A stretch of DNA of 64,000 nt. It comes from Oscillospiraceae bacterium (GTDB lineage: Bacteria; Bacillota; Clostridia; Oscillospirales; Acutalibacteraceae). Made by a program: the position numbers and the translations under genes. This document shows positions 18,339-28,516 of this stretch, piece by piece. Each line of letters starts with the position of its first letter. Position 1 is the first letter of the stretch. Location: NCBI GenBank assembly GCA_015066625.1, contig SVOC01000016.1, positions 1-64,000 of the forward strand. The letters are read 5' to 3'. The notes beneath the pieces were generated by a model. The model was not told the DNA's origin. It ran no database searches and saw only the letters and a list, made by a program, of their open reading frames with translations.

Positions 18339-19562
18339 TCACTTCATTCTTTCTGCACCGTAGGCAACATCAATGCTCTTTTTGAAAAGCATATAGTCAT
18401 ACTGAGGACGCCAGCTGTCACCTGTTTCAACGGTATCTTTAAAGTCTTCTTCACTGCGTGCGGCATTGATAACGGTAACACCTTTAAGCTCGTCGCCGTC
18501 TTTATAGACGGTATCCCAGAATGCGTGGTGACCGATAAAGGTAACGCTTTCGGGAATATAGACATAATTCATTGCCTGATTATAGCTGAAAGCATCCGAG
18601 CCGATGTATTCAAGTCCTTCGGGAAGTGAATTATATACCTGACCCAGAGCCTCCTGCGTGGTGAAGTGTGACTCCGTAACATCGGCGGCAGGCTTGTAGC
18701 TGTAAACATTTTCAAGAAGAGGAATTTCAAAGAAGCCCAGAGTTTCGATAACCGTTACGCCTTCAGGTATATATACGGTTTTCATATTGGCATAGTTGAA
18801 GCAAAGCTGACCGATTGTTTTAACCGACGAAGGCACAACAAAGGTAAGCACATCATTCACATACTGCTCATAGTTTGCATCCTCGGGCGCAGGCTCAATT
18901 CTGAAACCGTTTTCATCATATTTTGCGTAACCGTATTTTTCCGCAAGGTAGGTATCGTGATCGCAGGGACGGCAGATGATTTCGGTTTTGTCCTTGCTGT
19001 AAAGCACGCCGTCGATATCGCAGTAATTGGGGTTATTTTCGTCAACCTCAATCTGACGCAGCGCCCAGCAGGAATAAAACGCCTTGGGGTCAACAAAATC
19101 AACATCCGCACCGATATTGATAACCTGTACCTTTTCGTCGCAGTTAAGTGCATAGCTGCCCACAGATGTTACCTTTTTGGTTTCATCTTTTACGATTTTG
19201 AAATTTGTATTGACATCGGGATTTTCACGGTCATACTCAACCGTTGACACATAGTCGATGTCAAGAACGGTGATATAACCCGTGTTGCTGAACTTTGTAA
19301 GCTCATAGCCCGTGTGAGTCTGCCCGTATTCGTAAGTATCCTTCTGAACGGTTCTTACACTGAAATAGCAGGAAACCGAAACCGCAATAATGATTACGAT
19401 TGCAAAAACAGCCTTTTTCAACCCGAAATGCTTGTAAGGCTTGTTAATATGAGGTGCGGCAAGACCCTCTACCTGATAGGTCCATATTTCATCCTCGGGA
19501 ATATCAAGATGTACAGGCTCTTCAACCTGTATTTTCTTTTCTTTTTTACTCATACTTTTCAC
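18339..19562 (-). CDS. Membrane-anchored BspA-type leucine-rich repeat protein
   Basis: One TM (AVFAIVIIIAVSVSCYFSV) then LRR_5-like units (VKTIGQLCFNYANMKTVYIPEGVTVIETLGFFEIPLLENVYSY). Confidence 0.72.
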   Translation of the reverse strand: MKSMSKKEKKIQVEEPVHLDIPEDEIWTYQVEGLAAPHINKPYKHFGLKKAVFAIVIIIAVSVSCYFSVRTVQKDTYEYGQTHTGYELTKFSNTGYITVLDIDYVSTVEYDRENPDVNTNFKIVKDETKKVTSVGSYALNCDEKVQVINIGADVDFVDPKAFYSCWALRQIEVDENNPNYCDIDGVLYSKDKTEIICRPCDHDTYLAEKYGYAKYDENGFRIEPAPEDANYEQYVNDVLTFVVPSSVKTIGQLCFNYANMKTVYIPEGVTVIETLGFFEIPLLENVYSYKPAADVTESHFTTQEALGQVYNSLPEGLEYIGSDAFSYNQAMNYVYIPESVTFIGHHAFWDTVYKDGDELKGVTVINAARSEEDFKDTVETGDSWRPQYDYMLFKKSIDVAYGAERMK

Positions 19563-19565
19563 CCC

Positions 19566-21320
19566 TTATCCCAGATATCCGCCTGATACGGTTACGCCTT
19601 CTTCGGCAGCCTTCTTTTCCGTAACCTCTGCACGGCGTTTGAGAACTTCCATAACCATATTCTGCTTTTTGCTGTCGTAATCCCAGAAGAGGTAAGGAAT
19701 AGTCATCAGTAAAAATCCGATAACATCAACAATAATGGGAATTACGATTATATTGCGTCTGGAATCGTCAATAAACAGAACATCCCAGTTGCTGTTGAAG
19801 CCGTAATTGAGAAGCATAAGAGGAATAATAAGACCTACAAACGAGGTTATGGGGCCGGTAAACCAGCCGAAAACGCCTGCAAAGCTTTCAAGGCGTTCGC
19901 CTGAAAGATACATCTGATAGTCACCGATACGCACATTCATATCGTGGCCTGCGGTTGTGGGAACCGTCTTTGTCATTTCCATAAAGAACAGAACAACAAC
20001 GCAGATTGTACCGCAAAGGGTAAGATTATCGCCGCAGAACCACATTGCGGCGGCAATAAGAGCATTGCCCAGGGCTCTTGTGAGCTGATAGAAAATCATA
20101 ATCTGCTTGTATGAGAAGCGTTTGAGGAAATAGGGCGAGAGAAGGTCAGGCGGTGTGCCTGCAAATGAAATGAGCATAACGATAAGGCTGTAAGGCAGAC
20201 CGCTCAAACGGAATGTGTAGAAATAAAGAATGGTAACAAAGGGCAGCATGCCGTTACCGAGGGAGTCAATAAGATCCTTGATGGTATTGATGAGCAGATA
20301 TTTGTTTTTGAGAACGCCGAACATACCGTCCCAGAATTTAATCTGAACCTTTTTCTCAACGGGAGGCTGGGGAATTCTTTCTTTAATCCTTCCCGCAAAA
20401 ATCATTGTCATTGCAGCAAGGACGCAGAAAGTAACGGGAATAACATATCTGTAAACATTGATATCCGCCCATTCATATCTGAGCATACCGATAACTGCGG
20501 GTATGATTATGCCCACAATTGTATTGAAGAAATGTGAAATTTTAACGGGATAACTGCGCACATAAATACGCTCCTGCAAATTGGGGCTGATGCTTCTTGT
20601 GCAGGTTTCAAGGTTGTTGGCAAAGCCGAATACGTTATAGGTTGCAAACAGCAGGTTGGCAACCCATACTCTTGTTGCAACATCGGGAATGTTATAGACG
20701 GGAAGCCAGCCGATAAGAATAACCATTACGCTCTTGGGAACAACGTCACAGTAAAGCGAATACTTATATCTGCCGAATTTGGGCAGCAACTTTTTACGCC
20801 AGAAAATGTTACGCGCACCGACCCAGCCCGTGTAAAGAAAGTGAGTGCCGAAGGTTTTGAAGCAGGCAGTTGCATTCATTCCTTCAAGACCGTTGAGGTA
20901 TGTAATGAATGAACTTGTCTGATTGAACAAAAGGGAATAATCAAACAAAATTGTGGATATGCCGAACAGCATCATAAGCACATAAACAAAATAGAATTTG
21001 CGCTCCGTTTTCTTTGGCAGGAAGCCGAGATTATCGCATACAAACCACCACATCAGCGCCGAAATATAGCCCAGCGGCATATTCAGAATGCTGATTACCG
21101 AAAAAGTAAGATAGGGCAGCTTATAATGGTGCATAATGAGATAGCACGCCGAAGCAAAGCCGATATATTCAAGCACCTTTGAACCTGCGTAGTTGCTGCC
21201 GACAGCAAAAACAACATCCTTATATTCCTTGTAGGGAACATATTTGCCCTCCGCCGGGGTATTCCAGTGAGTTTTTATTTCGGTAAATAAAGACTTCACC
21301 TTTCCCGTTAATTTGCTCAT
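19566..21320 (-). CDS. MFS transporter, GPH (glycoside-pentoside-hexuronide)-like
   Basis: Twelve-TM-type hydrophobic protein; start at MSKLTGKV with GGAGGCG RBS. Confidence 0.75.
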   Translation of the reverse strand: MSKLTGKVKSLFTEIKTHWNTPAEGKYVPYKEYKDVVFAVGSNYAGSKVLEYIGFASACYLIMHHYKLPYLTFSVISILNMPLGYISALMWWFVCDNLGFLPKKTERKFYFVYVLMMLFGISTILFDYSLLFNQTSSFITYLNGLEGMNATACFKTFGTHFLYTGWVGARNIFWRKKLLPKFGRYKYSLYCDVVPKSVMVILIGWLPVYNIPDVATRVWVANLLFATYNVFGFANNLETCTRSISPNLQERIYVRSYPVKISHFFNTIVGIIIPAVIGMLRYEWADINVYRYVIPVTFCVLAAMTMIFAGRIKERIPQPPVEKKVQIKFWDGMFGVLKNKYLLINTIKDLIDSLGNGMLPFVTILYFYTFRLSGLPYSLIVMLISFAGTPPDLLSPYFLKRFSYKQIMIFYQLTRALGNALIAAAMWFCGDNLTLCGTICVVVLFFMEMTKTVPTTAGHDMNVRIGDYQMYLSGERLESFAGVFGWFTGPITSFVGLIIPLMLLNYGFNSNWDVLFIDDSRRNIIVIPIIVDVIGFLLMTIPYLFWDYDSKKQNMVMEVLKRRAEVTEKKAAEEGVTVSGGYLG

Positions 21321-21396
21321 TTTATCACGCCTCCTTAATATGTCCATATTACCATATACAGATAAAATAAGCAATATAAATTAATACACTTATAAC

Positions 21397-21424
21397 AAAA
21401 AACCTCCCTTATCAAAGGGAGGTC
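21397..21424 (-). terminator. Rho-independent terminator for blaRI-like operon
   Basis: ACCTCCCTT-ATCA-AAGGGAGGT with minus-strand T-run. Confidence 0.85.
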
Positions 21425-21431
21425 GGAATTT

Positions 21432-23675
21432 TTATGAATGAACAAAACCTACTGCAAGAGGTGTTTCGGGCAAATTGGATTTTTTTGCTTCAACGCTGAC
21501 TATCCAGCCGCCCATTGCGGTATCCCCCGTTTCGGGCCCCGTCTTATAAATATTCATATGCATAACGTGAACATTGTCGGGGTCGTCTCCGTCATAAGTC
21601 TCATAGAAATTTGTGAATGAAAATTCCGAGGAAATACTGCCGTCAACTACGTAGCCCAGATAAAGGGTATTTTTCTCAAAGAATCTTTCGTTGTAACGGT
21701 TTGCAACCTTTTCAAACGGTACATCGCCGTTAAATCCGCTTTGAAAATTAAAGTGCTCCCCTGCACCCTTCATAAATTCATCAAAATCGGCTTTGGTATC
21801 AATTCTGGCAATATGAAATGTGCTGTTATCCCATCCAAAGGGTTCTGTAAACTCAATAAAAATATACTTTTCAATGCCGTTCTGCCTGAAATATTCTCTG
21901 CCGCTTTCGCTGTAACCTACGGCGGTGAAATCATATGCATCAACTTTTACACCCTGCATAATATGTGCTTTTGTGGTGGCAGGTATTGTGAACTCGGCAA
22001 CCTCCGCATTATAATGCTCCTCTGCCATTCTGTCACATTCGTCAAAAGGCTCGTTGCCCTCGATTGCGATTTCGGCACAGTCCGCAGGGAATTTTTCACG
22101 GATTGACTCCGCATAGCCTCTGCCCATATCGGGTTCCCAATATTCTTTGAGCTTGTAATGAGAAGTATCCGTAACTTCAAAGGTCAGGGCAAGGGCACTG
22201 CCGCTGCCGCCTGTTTCAATGACTGTATTTGTTTCATACATATACTCACAGTAAGCCTGAACAAGATAGACCGTAACCTCTTTTATGTTGCCGTTTTTAT
22301 CCTTCTTTGTAATTTCGGTTGAAAGGATTTCGTGGGCTTCGCAGACATAATCGCCGCCGTCGATGTAATTACCCTTGTTGTGCTCAACAATCGCCTCGGA
22401 AATGCAGTCATCAAGAGAACCTGTATGAACACAGGAAATATTGATTTTTGTTTTGCCGTCTTGGGTAAGATAGTTCAGCTTATCCGTGTTATAGAACGTC
22501 ACCGTTCCCGGGAATTTACCGAATTTATTCTCCAAGGGTGTACCGTCAAGAGCAACATTGATTTCGCCCGTTTGCAGATTGTTGTAGATAACGGTAAACT
22601 TTGTGCCGTTTGAAAGCTCTGTATTCTGACCTTCTTTAAGGATAATGTATTTTTCTTCGGTAACAAAGCCGTTTGTTTCGGCGGTTATTTTTACTCTCTG
22701 ACCGTTGTCGTAAAATTTTTCGTTTTCCGTCTCGGGGCTTGTGAGGAAGCATACTGCGGCAATAATACAGAGAGCAACCGATATGGCTATTACCCAGAAT
22801 GCAGGTTTTTTGTAATTCATAACGCTTTTTATTCTGCCCTTGACACTGACTTCGCCGAAGGCAAGAGGGCTTGCGGTTATGCGTCTGTGACCTGCGGCAC
22901 ATTGCAGAAGTGCGGTTGCGTATGCCTTGCGTGACTCCCCATCCATTGAGTCAACAACCTTTTCATCGCAGGCTTTCTCGATATCCCTGCAAAACAGAAT
23001 ATAGGCAAGCCACACAAACGGATTGAACCAGTAAACCGCAAGAATAAGAAAGCTGAGAGGCTTTGTTACGTGGTCAAAGCGGCTTATGTGAGCGTTTTCG
23101 TGGGCAATGACATGATTCCGTGTTGCTTCGTCAATATTGAAAGGAATGTATACCTTTGGCTTGAAAATGCCGAGAATAAAGGGCGATTTTACGGTTTCGC
23201 ACTGCATAATATTGCCTTCAAGCAGAACTGCGGTTGAAACGCTTCTTTTCACACGGATATAGCTGATTATTCCGTAAAGAAGAATTATCACCGTACCTGC
23301 AAGCCAGAAATATGCAAGCGTATCCCACTTTGAAGTGATAAGAGGCTCGGGATTATCAAGAGGAACATGCACCCATCCTATTTCAACATTATAAATATAT
23401 TCGTTTACCGCCGAATCAACAGCAGGCAAGCCTGAATTCATATGCACTGCTCTGTCCGAATAGGGGTTAACGGTAAAGGTTTCTCTGCTTGGAATAAGGC
23501 TTAATGCGCTTTCAATGCTGAAAGGCAGGGCAAGCCTTAACCCCGTTATACCCCAAAGAAGGCACAGATACTTTCTCGGCATATTCCTGAAAATTGTTCT
23601 CACAAGCACCGTTGCAAGAATGATATAAACTGCGGTAACGCTTATGTTAAGCAGGTTTGAGAAAATTTCGCCCAT
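21432..23675 (-). CDS. BlaR1/MecR1-family M56 metallopeptidase sensor with atypical C-terminal domain
   Basis: M56 zinc motif VIAHENAHISRFDH, N-terminal multi-TM; C-terminal ~400 aa shows no recognisable SxxK/SxN/KTG penicillin-binding set. Confidence 0.85.
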   Translation of the reverse strand: MGEIFSNLLNISVTAVYIILATVLVRTIFRNMPRKYLCLLWGITGLRLALPFSIESALSLIPSRETFTVNPYSDRAVHMNSGLPAVDSAVNEYIYNVEIGWVHVPLDNPEPLITSKWDTLAYFWLAGTVIILLYGIISYIRVKRSVSTAVLLEGNIMQCETVKSPFILGIFKPKVYIPFNIDEATRNHVIAHENAHISRFDHVTKPLSFLILAVYWFNPFVWLAYILFCRDIEKACDEKVVDSMDGESRKAYATALLQCAAGHRRITASPLAFGEVSVKGRIKSVMNYKKPAFWVIAISVALCIIAAVCFLTSPETENEKFYDNGQRVKITAETNGFVTEEKYIILKEGQNTELSNGTKFTVIYNNLQTGEINVALDGTPLENKFGKFPGTVTFYNTDKLNYLTQDGKTKINISCVHTGSLDDCISEAIVEHNKGNYIDGGDYVCEAHEILSTEITKKDKNGNIKEVTVYLVQAYCEYMYETNTVIETGGSGSALALTFEVTDTSHYKLKEYWEPDMGRGYAESIREKFPADCAEIAIEGNEPFDECDRMAEEHYNAEVAEFTIPATTKAHIMQGVKVDAYDFTAVGYSESGREYFRQNGIEKYIFIEFTEPFGWDNSTFHIARIDTKADFDEFMKGAGEHFNFQSGFNGDVPFEKVANRYNERFFEKNTLYLGYVVDGSISSEFSFTNFYETYDGDDPDNVHVMHMNIYKTGPETGDTAMGGWIVSVEAKKSNLPETPLAVGFVHS

Positions 23676-24034
23676 TATTCATCCCCCCGTTCTATAATGC
23701 GGCGGATTTCTGAAATTTCTTTATAGGAAAGCTTGCGGCTTCTTGCAAAAGCGGCAAGAAAGGCAGGTATTGAGCCTTCAAATTTCTTTTCCATAAGCTC
23801 GTCGATTTCCGACACCTGAGCCTCATCCTTGGAAATAAGAGATGTGACAACGGCATTTTCGTTTTTCAGCACTCCTCTGTCCGAAAGACGCTTGATTACC
23901 GTATAGGTGGTGGTCTTTGACCAGCCCAGCTTTTCTTTACACAATTCGGAAAGCTCACGGCTGCTGACTGGCTCGTTTTCCCATAAAATAAGACAAAAAC
24001 GGTATTCACTTTCAAAAATTTTGGGCGTCTGCAT
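23675..24034 (-). CDS. BlaI/MecI/CopY-family transcriptional repressor
   Basis: KLGWSKTTTYTVIKRLSDRGVLKNENAVVTSLISKDEAQ; overlaps the next gene by one base. Confidence 0.9.
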   Translation of the reverse strand: MQTPKIFESEYRFCLILWENEPVSSRELSELCKEKLGWSKTTTYTVIKRLSDRGVLKNENAVVTSLISKDEAQVSEIDELMEKKFEGSIPAFLAAFARSRKLSYKEISEIRRIIERGDE

Positions 24035-24058
24035 ATAAAAATTCCCCCTTTCGTTTTA

Positions 24059-24098
24059 TTCTAATGCATTAGAACAACTTCATTCTAACCCATTAGAA
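24059..24098. promoter_or_regulatory. Tandem palindromic operator for BlaI-like repressor
   Basis: TTCTAATGCATTAGAA (24059-24074, perfect palindrome) and TTCTAACCCATTAGAA (24083-24098) just upstream of the repressor gene. Confidence 0.8.
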
Positions 24099-24123
24099 CA
24101 GATTTGTCAAGAGGATTTTGCGA

Positions 24124-24152
24124 CAAAAAACGGAAGGTGCAAAACCTTCCGC
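24124..24152 (-). terminator. Rho-independent terminator
   Basis: CGGAAGGT-GCAAA-ACCTTCCG with minus-strand T-run. Confidence 0.85.
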
Positions 24153-24159
24153 TTTCATA

Positions 24160-24888
24160 TTATTCATATCGTTTTTCAAGCCACTTTGCGCAAAGCTCAA
24201 ACCAGCCGCGGATATGTGCGCAGTAATCTGCTTCCGCTTTGCTGTAAACAACCTCATCCGCAAGTGAAAATCCGTGATAGCCCTTTTCGTAAATATGCAT
24301 TTCAAAGGGAATATCCGCTTTATCAAGTGCCGATGCATAGGCAAGTGAATTTTCAATGGGCACAAGATTATCCGCACAGGCGGCAACAATAAATGCAGGG
24401 GGAGTTTTTACGTCCACCTTATCATCAATACCGGGCACGGGAAAGGCAAGAATATTGCTCATTGATTCAAGGATACAGGGATAAACAAGTATGCTTGCGG
24501 CAGGTCTGATATCACCCGTTGTTGAAAGTGCGGCACAGAGATGACCGCCTGCGGAAAAACCGATTGCGGCAATTTTATCCTTATCAACGCCCCATTCATC
24601 GGCATTGTCGCAGATTGTTTTCATCGCCTCATTCACATCCGCCATAGGCATTGAAAAATCATATTCCTTACCTACCGTATATCTGAGCACAAATGCCGCA
24701 TAGCCCTTTGAAAGGAAGGCAAATGCAAGAGGCTCAGCCTCACGGTCGGAGCACATAAAATATCCGCCGCCGGGAATGACAAGCACACCCTTGCGGATAT
24801 CCATATGACCCATTTCGGGCGATTTATCGGGCAGATAAACCGTAAGCTTTGCAAGGTCATTAGTAAGCTTTATATCAAATGTTTTCAT
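24160..24888 (-). CDS. Alpha/beta hydrolase (BD-FAE-like esterase)
   Basis: LVIPGGGYFMCSDREAEPLA, IGFSAGGHLCAAL, YHGFSLAD. Confidence 0.85.
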   Translation of the reverse strand: MKTFDIKLTNDLAKLTVYLPDKSPEMGHMDIRKGVLVIPGGGYFMCSDREAEPLAFAFLSKGYAAFVLRYTVGKEYDFSMPMADVNEAMKTICDNADEWGVDKDKIAAIGFSAGGHLCAALSTTGDIRPAASILVYPCILESMSNILAFPVPGIDDKVDVKTPPAFIVAACADNLVPIENSLAYASALDKADIPFEMHIYEKGYHGFSLADEVVYSKAEADYCAHIRGWFELCAKWLEKRYE

Positions 24889-24900
24889 AATCGCTACCTC

Positions 24901-25569
24901 TTATTTCGGTCTGTTCATGGGGCATACCTTCATGCATATTCCGCATACCGCACCCCTGCCGATTTTCTGAAATTTTGATTTCATATAATTACTGCACGCT
25001 TCGGGGTCAAAAATTTCTTCTCTGGGCGTGCCGGGAGTCCAGTCACCGCCCTTGATTGCCTTGGCAGGGCAGGCTTTGACGCAGATATCACAGCCCGTGC
25101 ATACACTCTGAGCAAGGCTGTTGTCACATTCAAAGGGGCAATCCGTAAAAATCGTACCAAGACGGACATAGCTGCCGTATTCCCTGTGAAGAAACAGAGA
25201 ATTTCTTCCGATTGAGCCAAGTCCCGCAAGGCAGGCACCTTTTTTATGGGAATACCTTGCCGTATAATTCCAGCCGTCCTTGTTGATGCTCTGGGAAGCG
25301 GCAACGGTTATGTATTTATACCCTTTACGCTGCAAAAACATTCCTGCTTGCAGAAGCATTGAATCTATGAATGCATTCACATTGCGGTAATGGTTGAAAT
25401 AAGTGTGGGTAGGCTCATCCTCAATTTCATCAATGATGCTTTCCGAAAGACGGGCAACAATGCTTATGCCGTAGGGCAAAGCTTCTTCACCCTCGTCAAC
25501 CTTAAAAAAGCCCACATCCGCAACGCCTTTTTCAAGAAGAAAATCCTTTATCTCCTGCTGAATGCTCAT
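24901..25569 (-). CDS. QueG-like double 4Fe-4S-cluster protein (epoxyqueuosine reductase family-like)
   Basis: CTGCDICVKACPAKAIKGG and CGICMKVCPMNRPK; RYSHKKGACLAGLGSIGRNSL. Confidence 0.72.
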   Translation of the reverse strand: MSIQQEIKDFLLEKGVADVGFFKVDEGEEALPYGISIVARLSESIIDEIEDEPTHTYFNHYRNVNAFIDSMLLQAGMFLQRKGYKYITVAASQSINKDGWNYTARYSHKKGACLAGLGSIGRNSLFLHREYGSYVRLGTIFTDCPFECDNSLAQSVCTGCDICVKACPAKAIKGGDWTPGTPREEIFDPEACSNYMKSKFQKIGRGAVCGICMKVCPMNRPK

Positions 25570-26492
25570 TTTGCCACTTTCGTTTCAAAGCAAAGCCAGC
25601 CGCCGCTTTCGTGGCGCGCAATAACTTCAAGTCCGTTTGCCTCAAATGCGGCAAGAACATCCGCTTCTCTGGGTATGATGATACCCGAGGTGATGAACAC
25701 AGCATCGGGATTCATATAATCTTTTACGTTGCCGCAAAGGTTTATGATTATATCCGCAACAATGTTGGCGGCAATAATATCGAATTTGCCTGTTACCTTA
25801 TCGGTTGTTGAGCCTTGAAGCACGGTGAATTCAGGCTCATCAAAGCCGTTGGTTTTACCGTTTTCCCTTGCGGTTTTAACGGCAAGGGCATCAATATCAA
25901 CACCCACCGCACTGTCCGCACCGAGAAGAAGGCAGGCAACGGAGAGAATACCGCTTCCGCAGCCAACGTCAAGAACGGTTTTGCCATTCTGAGCATATTT
26001 TTCAAGGGTTTCAAGGCAGAGTCTTGTTGTATCGTGAGTACCCGAGCCGAATGCAAGACCGGGTTCAAGGTGAAGCACGGCTCTGTTACCTGCATCAAAT
26101 TCCTGCTCCCATATAGGTCTGATAAGCAGTCTTTCACCTACGGGCATGGGTTTGAAATATTTTTTCCAGTTATTCTCCCAATCCGCATTTTTGCATACGG
26201 ATTCGTCAATTTCGCTTTCAATCCCCTCGGCGGCAAGCCTTTCGGTAAGGAAAGAAACCGCTTCGGCAGGATTTTCTTCGGGAGAAATGTAAATATGAAC
26301 AATGCCCTTTGACCTGTCTTTTGCAAGCAGGTCTTCGTCAATAAGGTCAATGCGTGCTATTTCCCAGGCTTCTTCCTCAAGAGTGCGGTAATCTTCAATA
26401 TATATTCCGTAGGGCACCGCCATATGGGCGATATCCCCTGCTTTGTCAACATCATCTGCGTTGACGGTAATTTTAATTTCTGTCCAGTCCAT
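25566..26492 (-). CDS. prmA: Ribosomal protein L11 methyltransferase
   Basis: FGSGTHDTTRLCLETLE, VLDVGCGSGILSVACLLLGA, ANIVADIII; 4-bp ATGA overlap with the next gene. Confidence 0.93.
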   Translation of the reverse strand: MDWTEIKITVNADDVDKAGDIAHMAVPYGIYIEDYRTLEEEAWEIARIDLIDEDLLAKDRSKGIVHIYISPEENPAEAVSFLTERLAAEGIESEIDESVCKNADWENNWKKYFKPMPVGERLLIRPIWEQEFDAGNRAVLHLEPGLAFGSGTHDTTRLCLETLEKYAQNGKTVLDVGCGSGILSVACLLLGADSAVGVDIDALAVKTARENGKTNGFDEPEFTVLQGSTTDKVTGKFDIIAANIVADIIINLCGNVKDYMNPDAVFITSGIIIPREADVLAAFEANGLEVIARHESGGWLCFETKVAK

Positions 26493-26504
26493 TTTTATCT
26501 CCGA

Positions 26505-27533
26505 TTAATATTTATTATGAACATCCTCGGCAAAGCAGAGGCAGTCTTTGACTTCGATAACCGTGCCGTCATCAAGAATTGCCTTGCCGTTCATTCTGCC
26601 GAACACCTGATGCTGGTCGGTAATAATAACCTTGACGTCAATTTTGGCGGCTCTGTCAAGAATGGGTGTGAATTCCATTTCAAATCTGCCGTCGCTTGAA
26701 GTGAAGGTCCAGGGGTCCATATATCCCGTCTTGGGAATGTTGAATGTAACATCGTCAAGCTTATGGCACTTGCCGTCGTAGAAAAGCATATTTTCGCTGG
26801 CGGCTGATGTATCACCGAAGCCGTAGCCGATGTTGAAGCCGAATGCGTGGCCGTCAATATCCATATTGCCCGAACCCCAGTACCAGGTGTTGTCGTATGT
26901 CCATACACCTCTGCCCCAGTCAAGAGTGCCGAAATCCGTTGCAGGGTCAAAAACATAATCCTTGCCGTCAAAGGTTGCCTTGCCGCTTGCTCTCATACAG
27001 TTGATTTTCTGATTGTAATAGAAAGCGGTTTTCTTTTCCTTCCAGGGAGTTGCGATAACCATTGTATCCATTTCGGGCTGTGCAAGGGTTATATCGCAGG
27101 AGAAGGGCTTGCCGTCGCAGAAATTCTTGAAATTGCAGACGATTCTGCGCTTGCCCTCATACACCTGAAATTCCATATCAAGACGCTTATCGCGATAAAC
27201 GGTATTACCTTTTGCACTCGTTGAAGGGAGTTTCAATTTACCCATAGGTAATGCATTGAGAATTGTTTCGGTATGCTCCCAGGGCTTTGAAAAATCAAGA
27301 AGACTTACGGACTGCAGACCGATATAACCGTCATCCGAAATTGTAAAAGCAACGCCGAAATTATTCTTTTCGGAAATAACAAGGTAGTAATCCCATTCCT
27401 TGATTCTGAATTTGGGTGCCTTGATTGCGTTTCTGTCATAAACCTGAACAAGCTGCTTTGACCAGCCAGGCTCTCTGAGGCTTCCGTCCTCTTTAAGCAA
27501 GGGCTGTCCTCTGGTTACTTCGTGATTTCTCAT
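26505..27533 (-). CDS. DUF2804-family protein
   Basis: N-terminal RGQPLLKEDGSLREPGWSKQLVQVYDR, DWGRGVWTYDNTWYWGSG. Confidence 0.85.
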   Translation of the reverse strand: MRNHEVTRGQPLLKEDGSLREPGWSKQLVQVYDRNAIKAPKFRIKEWDYYLVISEKNNFGVAFTISDDGYIGLQSVSLLDFSKPWEHTETILNALPMGKLKLPSTSAKGNTVYRDKRLDMEFQVYEGKRRIVCNFKNFCDGKPFSCDITLAQPEMDTMVIATPWKEKKTAFYYNQKINCMRASGKATFDGKDYVFDPATDFGTLDWGRGVWTYDNTWYWGSGNMDIDGHAFGFNIGYGFGDTSAASENMLFYDGKCHKLDDVTFNIPKTGYMDPWTFTSSDGRFEMEFTPILDRAAKIDVKVIITDQHQVFGRMNGKAILDDGTVIEVKDCLCFAEDVHNKY

Positions 27534-28516
27534 TGGTTTTCCTCCTCATTCATAAGTTCAACGCCGCCGTCATAAGCCTTGCCGTGATTATAGAGGTTGC
27601 GGTTTTCAAGCGCCCACTGACGGGGTGTGAACGCTCCCTCATCAACAGCTTCAACGGCTGCGTGCATTTCATAAAGTCTGGCATCCATAAGGTCAAGCTG
27701 TGAAAGCAGCTCAGCCTCAATGAACATAGGCATTTTTGCGGCACCGAATTCGGGTGTGCCGTGATGAGAAATAAGCATATGCTCAACAAGAGTCAGGGTT
27801 TCGTCGCTTATGCCAAGCTCCCTGCCGATTCTGTCAATGTTTATTGCACCCATAACAAGGTGGCCAAGAAGGTTACCCTTGACGGTGTACTCTGCGGCAA
27901 TTCCCGTTGAAGATGCCTGCATTTCGTCAATTTTGGCAATATCGTGAAGAATTGCGCCTGCGCAAAGCAAATCATAATTCACAAAACGGTAAATTGAACA
28001 AACACCCTTTGCAAGCCTGAGAATTGAAAGAGTATGCATCAGCAGACCGCTTCTGACCGCGTGGTGAAGATTCTTTGCCGCAGGCCAGTAGAGAAGCTTT
28101 TCTCTGTATTTTTCAACAACCGCTTTTACAAGGGTTTTAAGCTCATTATCCTTGAACGAAGCAACTGTCTTTTCGATTTCAGCCAGCATAACCTGACCTG
28201 TAAGGCAGGCTGAGGGTACATAATCCTCAATGGCAACATTATCCTCGGGAATAACGTTGCGTATCCGTTCAACTCTGAACTGAACCGTATCGTTGAAAGG
28301 TACATAAGTACCTCTGACCTTGGCAAAATCAAGGGCGTTGAACTGATTTGAAGCGGATTCCTTGTAATCCCAGAGCTTTGCGTTGATTTCGCCGCTGTTA
28401 TCCGCAAGTGTCATATCAAGATAAGGCACGCCCTTTGCGGTAAGCTTCTTTTCAACCGTTTTTATGAGGCAGTAGCCTTCGTGAGAATTCGTTGAACCGA
28501 GAGGTGTGAAATTCAT
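27530..28516 (-). CDS. 3'-5' exoribonuclease YhaM-like (OB + HD domain)
   Basis: LIKTVEKKLTAKGVPYLDMTLADNSGEINAKLWD; HHAVRSGLLMHTLSIL, GAILHDIAKI. Confidence 0.88.
   Translation of the reverse strand: MNFTPLGSTNSHEGYCLIKTVEKKLTAKGVPYLDMTLADNSGEINAKLWDYKESASNQFNALDFAKVRGTYVPFNDTVQFRVERIRNVIPEDNVAIEDYVPSACLTGQVMLAEIEKTVASFKDNELKTLVKAVVEKYREKLLYWPAAKNLHHAVRSGLLMHTLSILRLAKGVCSIYRFVNYDLLCAGAILHDIAKIDEMQASSTGIAAEYTVKGNLLGHLVMGAINIDRIGRELGISDETLTLVEHMLISHHGTPEFGAAKMPMFIEAELLSQLDLMDARLYEMHAAVEAVDEGAFTPRQWALENRNLYNHGKAYDGGVELMNEEENQ

Noticed and set aside
21432-24034. Beta-lactam resistance island
   Set aside because: BlaR1/BlaI homologues are present but there is no beta-lactamase or mecA-type gene, and the sensor domain lacks PBP motifs.
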